This document shows, one piece after another, positions 6,365-8,349 of a stretch of 8,349 bases of DNA (its first letter is position 1; each line of letters starts with the position of its first letter). The stretch lies in contig JAOPYU010000069.1 of NCBI GenBank assembly GCA_025964455.1, positions 1-8,349 of the forward strand. The letters run 5' to 3'. Below the pieces are notes generated by a model. It saw only the letters and a program-made list of their open reading frames with translations. It did not search any database and was not told the origin of the DNA. The position numbers and the translations under genes are program-made. Origin of the DNA: Thermoleophilia bacterium (GTDB taxonomy: Bacteria > Actinomycetota > Thermoleophilia > Gaiellales > SKUG01).

Positions 6365-7659
6365 CGCCCGCCCCCGACCGTCGCGGCGCGCGGCGGGCCC
6401 TGGGCCTCGACCGCGCCGTGGTGGGAGACCATGAGCAGCAGGCCGATCAGCAGCCAGTTGGCGAGCAGGCTCGAGCCGCCGTAGCTGACGAACGGCAGGG
6501 TCTGGCCCGTCAGCGGGAGCATGCGCACGACGCCGCCCACGATGATGATCGCCTGCATGGCGAAGACGGCGCTCAGGCCGAACGCGAGCAGCTTGGAGAA
6601 TCCGTCGCGGCACGTGGCGGCGATGTGGAAGCCGCGCCAGGCGACCACCACGAAGCACAGCAGCAGGCCGACCGCTCCGACGAAGCCGAGCTCGTCGGCG
6701 ATCACCGCGAACACGAAGTCGGTCTGCGCGTCGGGGATGAGGGTGGCGCCGTTCTCGGCGACCACGTACGCCTGGCCGAGACCGCGCCCGAGCAGGCCGC
6801 CGTCACCGATCGCGAACAGCGCCTGGAGCGGCTGGTAGCCGGTGTCCTCGGGACGCGACCACGGGTCGAGCCAGACGTCGACGCGCTCCTGGATGCGTCC
6901 CGACGTGGAGTAGATGAAGGCGGCCCCGCCTGCGAATGCCGCGCCGCCGACGATCGGGTACCACGCGCGGCCCGTGGCCACGTAGACCATGAGCAGGAAG
7001 GAGCCGTAGAAGAGCAGGCTCGTGCCGAAGTCGTTCATGAGCACGAGCAGGCCGAGGCTCAGCAGCCAGAAGAGCGCGAGCGGGCCGAGGTGCTTGGGCG
7101 AGACGCGCAGCGCGAGCAGCTCGCGGTTCTCGCGCAGGTAGGCCGCGAGGAAGATCACGATCCCGATCTTGGCGAACTCGCCCGGCTGCAGCTGGAGCGG
7201 GCCGAAGTCGATCCACAGCTGCGAGCCGTTCACGGTCTTGCCGAGCGGGCTGATGGTGATCGCGAGCGCGAGCACCGAGCCTGCGCCGATCACGTACTTG
7301 TAGCGCTCGAGCACGTGGTGGTCGCGCACGAGCAGCACGAGCGCCGCGAGCAGCGCGAGTGACACCACGAACCACGCGGTCTGCTTGCCGGCGAGCTCCG
7401 GCTTGATCCGGTACGTCATCGTCACGCCGACGCCCGTCAGCAGGCCGGCGCCGGGCAGCAGCCACGGATCCGCGAGCGGCAGCGCATGGCGCACGACCAG
7501 GTGGGCGCCGAGCAGCAGCGCCAGGAAGGCGCCGCCCCACGTCAGCCCCGCGGCGTCGACGACCTTGTTGCGGGCGAGGAAGACCGTGCCGTACGCCGCG
7601 GCGACCGCGATGCCGACCACGAGCAGCCACCATGCCTCACGAGCTCGTGGCGACGCCAT
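6361..7659 (-). CDS. rodA: SEDS-family peptidoglycan glycosyltransferase (RodA/FtsW type)
   Basis: This 432-residue multi-pass membrane protein (about ten to twelve helices) polymerises lipid II into glycan strands and works with a class B PBP, here the next gene. Recognised motifs in order: NGSQLWIDFG (144-153), LQPGEFAKI (157-165), MNDFGTS (208-214), GYQPLQALFAIGDGGLLGRGLG (274-295), IPDAQTDFVFAVIADELG (308-325) and LPLTGQTLPFVSYGGSS (381-397). Asp314 aligns with the essential E. coli RodA Asp262, Asp210 with Asp159, and Lys164 with Lys117. The name rodA is chosen over ftsW because of the pstP-pbpA-pknB setting. The N-terminus carries extra residues and helices compared with E. coli RodA, which is common in actinobacteria. 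ATG at 7659 is supported by AGGAGG six bases upstream, giving a 23-base overlap with the phosphatase gene. Confidence 0.95.
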   Translation of the reverse strand: MASPRAREAWWLLVVGIAVAAAYGTVFLARNKVVDAAGLTWGGAFLALLLGAHLVVRHALPLADPWLLPGAGLLTGVGVTMTYRIKPELAGKQTAWFVVSLALLAALVLLVRDHHVLERYKYVIGAGSVLALAITISPLGKTVNGSQLWIDFGPLQLQPGEFAKIGIVIFLAAYLRENRELLALRVSPKHLGPLALFWLLSLGLLVLMNDFGTSLLFYGSFLLMVYVATGRAWYPIVGGAAFAGGAAFIYSTSGRIQERVDVWLDPWSRPEDTGYQPLQALFAIGDGGLLGRGLGQAYVVAENGATLIPDAQTDFVFAVIADELGFVGAVGLLLCFVVVAWRGFHIAATCRDGFSKLLAFGLSAVFAMQAIIIVGGVVRMLPLTGQTLPFVSYGGSSLLANWLLIGLLLMVSHHGAVEAQGPPRAATVGGGR

Positions 7660-8349
7660 CGACGCCCTCCTCGGTGGGTGGCTCGAGCTGCTCGGGCAGT
7701 TCGTCGAGCACTCGCTCGGCGTCCTCCCGGCTCAGCAGGCGGTGTGAATCGACGAGACGTCGACGATCGGCGGTCTCCAGCTCCTCGACGTCGATGTCGG
7801 AGGAGCGGTAGGGGCTCGCAAGCCCCGCGAAGGGGAAGCCGCGATCGATCCCGACGCGACCGTCCCCGCGCTCGACCAGGAAATAGGACTGGCTCCACAC
7901 GATGCCGCCGGCGGCGGCTGCAACGGCGACGAACAGCGCGAGGGCGAGGAGCCCGCGGCGACTGCTGCGGCGCTGGTGGTCCTCGTCGGACCGCTCCCAG
8001 CTCTTGACGCCCTCGGTGACCGGTTCCAGGCGCGGCAGCTCGCCGGATGTCTCGGCAGGGGTGGCCCCTGCCGGCGGGTGGATCGCGGGGATCGGCCCGG
8101 ATTCCTCGGCCGGCGCGGCGCTCGCCTCCGGCACGCGCAGCTGCGACGTCGTGGCTGCTGCGTGCAGTGCTTCGATGCTCAGCTCCCCGCTCACGTCGCT
8201 CGGGACCGGCTGGGCGACGACCACGCTGATGTTGTCGGAGCCGCCGCGCGCGTTGGCGAGCGCGACCAGGCTGGCGACGGCGGCGTCGGGGTCGTGCGGC
8301 TGCTCGAGCAGCGCATGCGCGAGCTCCACGTCGGCGACGTGCTCGGTCA
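7637..8349 (-). CDS. pstP: PP2C-family Ser/Thr phosphatase, membrane-anchored, C-terminal part
   Basis: The gene continues beyond the high-coordinate edge; 236 codons are visible. They begin in the last part of the PP2C domain, where GGSDNISVVVAQ (fragment residues 35-46) is the conserved late motif with the metal-binding Asp. A Pro/Ala/Ser-rich cytoplasmic linker follows (about 47-125), then Arg-Arg and one membrane helix at about 131-151. The outer segment of about 80 residues starts SQSYFLVERGDGRVGIDRG and resembles the short extracellular part of mycobacterial PstP (Tyr-Tyr-Val, then Gly-x-Val-x-Ile-x-Arg-Gly). In this family the enzyme uses Mn/Mg to dephosphorylate PknB and its substrates in the cytoplasm. 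The position directly before rodA supports the name. No start can be given. Confidence 0.9.
   Translation of the reverse strand, partial: TEHVADVELAHALLEQPHDPDAAVASLVALANARGGSDNISVVVAQPVPSDVSGELSIEALHAAATTSQLRVPEASAAPAEESGPIPAIHPPAGATPAETSGELPRLEPVTEGVKSWERSDEDHQRRSSRRGLLALALFVAVAAAAGGIVWSQSYFLVERGDGRVGIDRGFPFAGLASPYRSSDIDVEELETADRRRLVDSHRLLSREDAERVLDELPEQLEPPTEEGVDGVATSS
7666..7671 (-). promoter_or_regulatory. Ribosome binding site of rodA
   Basis: AGGAGG on the minus strand, six bases before the ATG at 7659. It is the strongest Shine-Dalgarno sequence in the window. It lies inside the 3' end of the phosphatase gene and fixes the rodA start within the overlap. Confidence 0.85.

Noticed and set aside
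6418..7362. Long plus-strand open frame opposite rodA
   Set aside because: The translation is dominated by Glu, Ala, Arg and His, as expected from the reverse of a membrane-protein gene. The rodA frame has all SEDS motifs.

Overview
The window reads as chromosomal DNA of a high-G+C actinobacterium. Every gene I can support lies on the minus strand, so transcription runs from high to low coordinates. The gene order PP2C phosphatase - SEDS glycosyltransferase - class B PBP - PASTA kinase matches the pstP-rodA-pbpA-pknB growth and division cluster of Actinomycetota. The sequences look divergent from mycobacteria and streptomycetes, and only one kinase gene is present (no pknA). A deep-branching class such as Thermoleophilia is possible, but I cannot prove it from the window.

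Layout in transcription order: (1) 8349-7637, the C-terminal part of a membrane-anchored PstP-type phosphatase, whose start is outside the window; (2) 7659-6361, RodA/FtsW-type peptidoglycan polymerase; (3) 6364-4895, class B penicillin-binding transpeptidase; (4) 4838-2832, PknB-type Ser/Thr kinase with four extracellular PASTA repeats; (5) 2776-2063, an unrecognised protein in which I see a possible Cys-His-Asp triad resembling protein-glutaminase-like hydrolases; (6) 1989-880, D-alanine-D-alanine ligase; (7) 787-305, a small proline-rich protein with three copies of a Gly-Trp-Leu-Gly-Gln-Val-Pro-Pro motif; (8) 290-1, the N-terminal part of a nucleosidase/phosphorylase-superfamily protein, whose end is outside the window.

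The first four genes overlap or nearly abut: a 23-base overlap, a 4-base ATGA overlap, and a 56-base gap bridged by an 18-codon frame. They are almost certainly one transcript. The logic is a signalling and synthesis module: the kinase senses cell wall fragments through PASTA domains, the phosphatase reverses its action, and RodA plus the PBP polymerise and cross-link peptidoglycan. Ddl supplies the D-Ala-D-Ala end of the same precursor. The last two minus-strand genes may be less tightly linked. Both ddl and the nucleosidase gene have a TANNNT box 6-7 bases before ATG and no clear ribosome binding site, the pattern expected of leaderless actinobacterial promoters.

There is no tRNA, rRNA, CRISPR array or mobile element that I can see. 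No gene-free stretch exceeds 300 bases; the longest gap is 92 bases (788-879).
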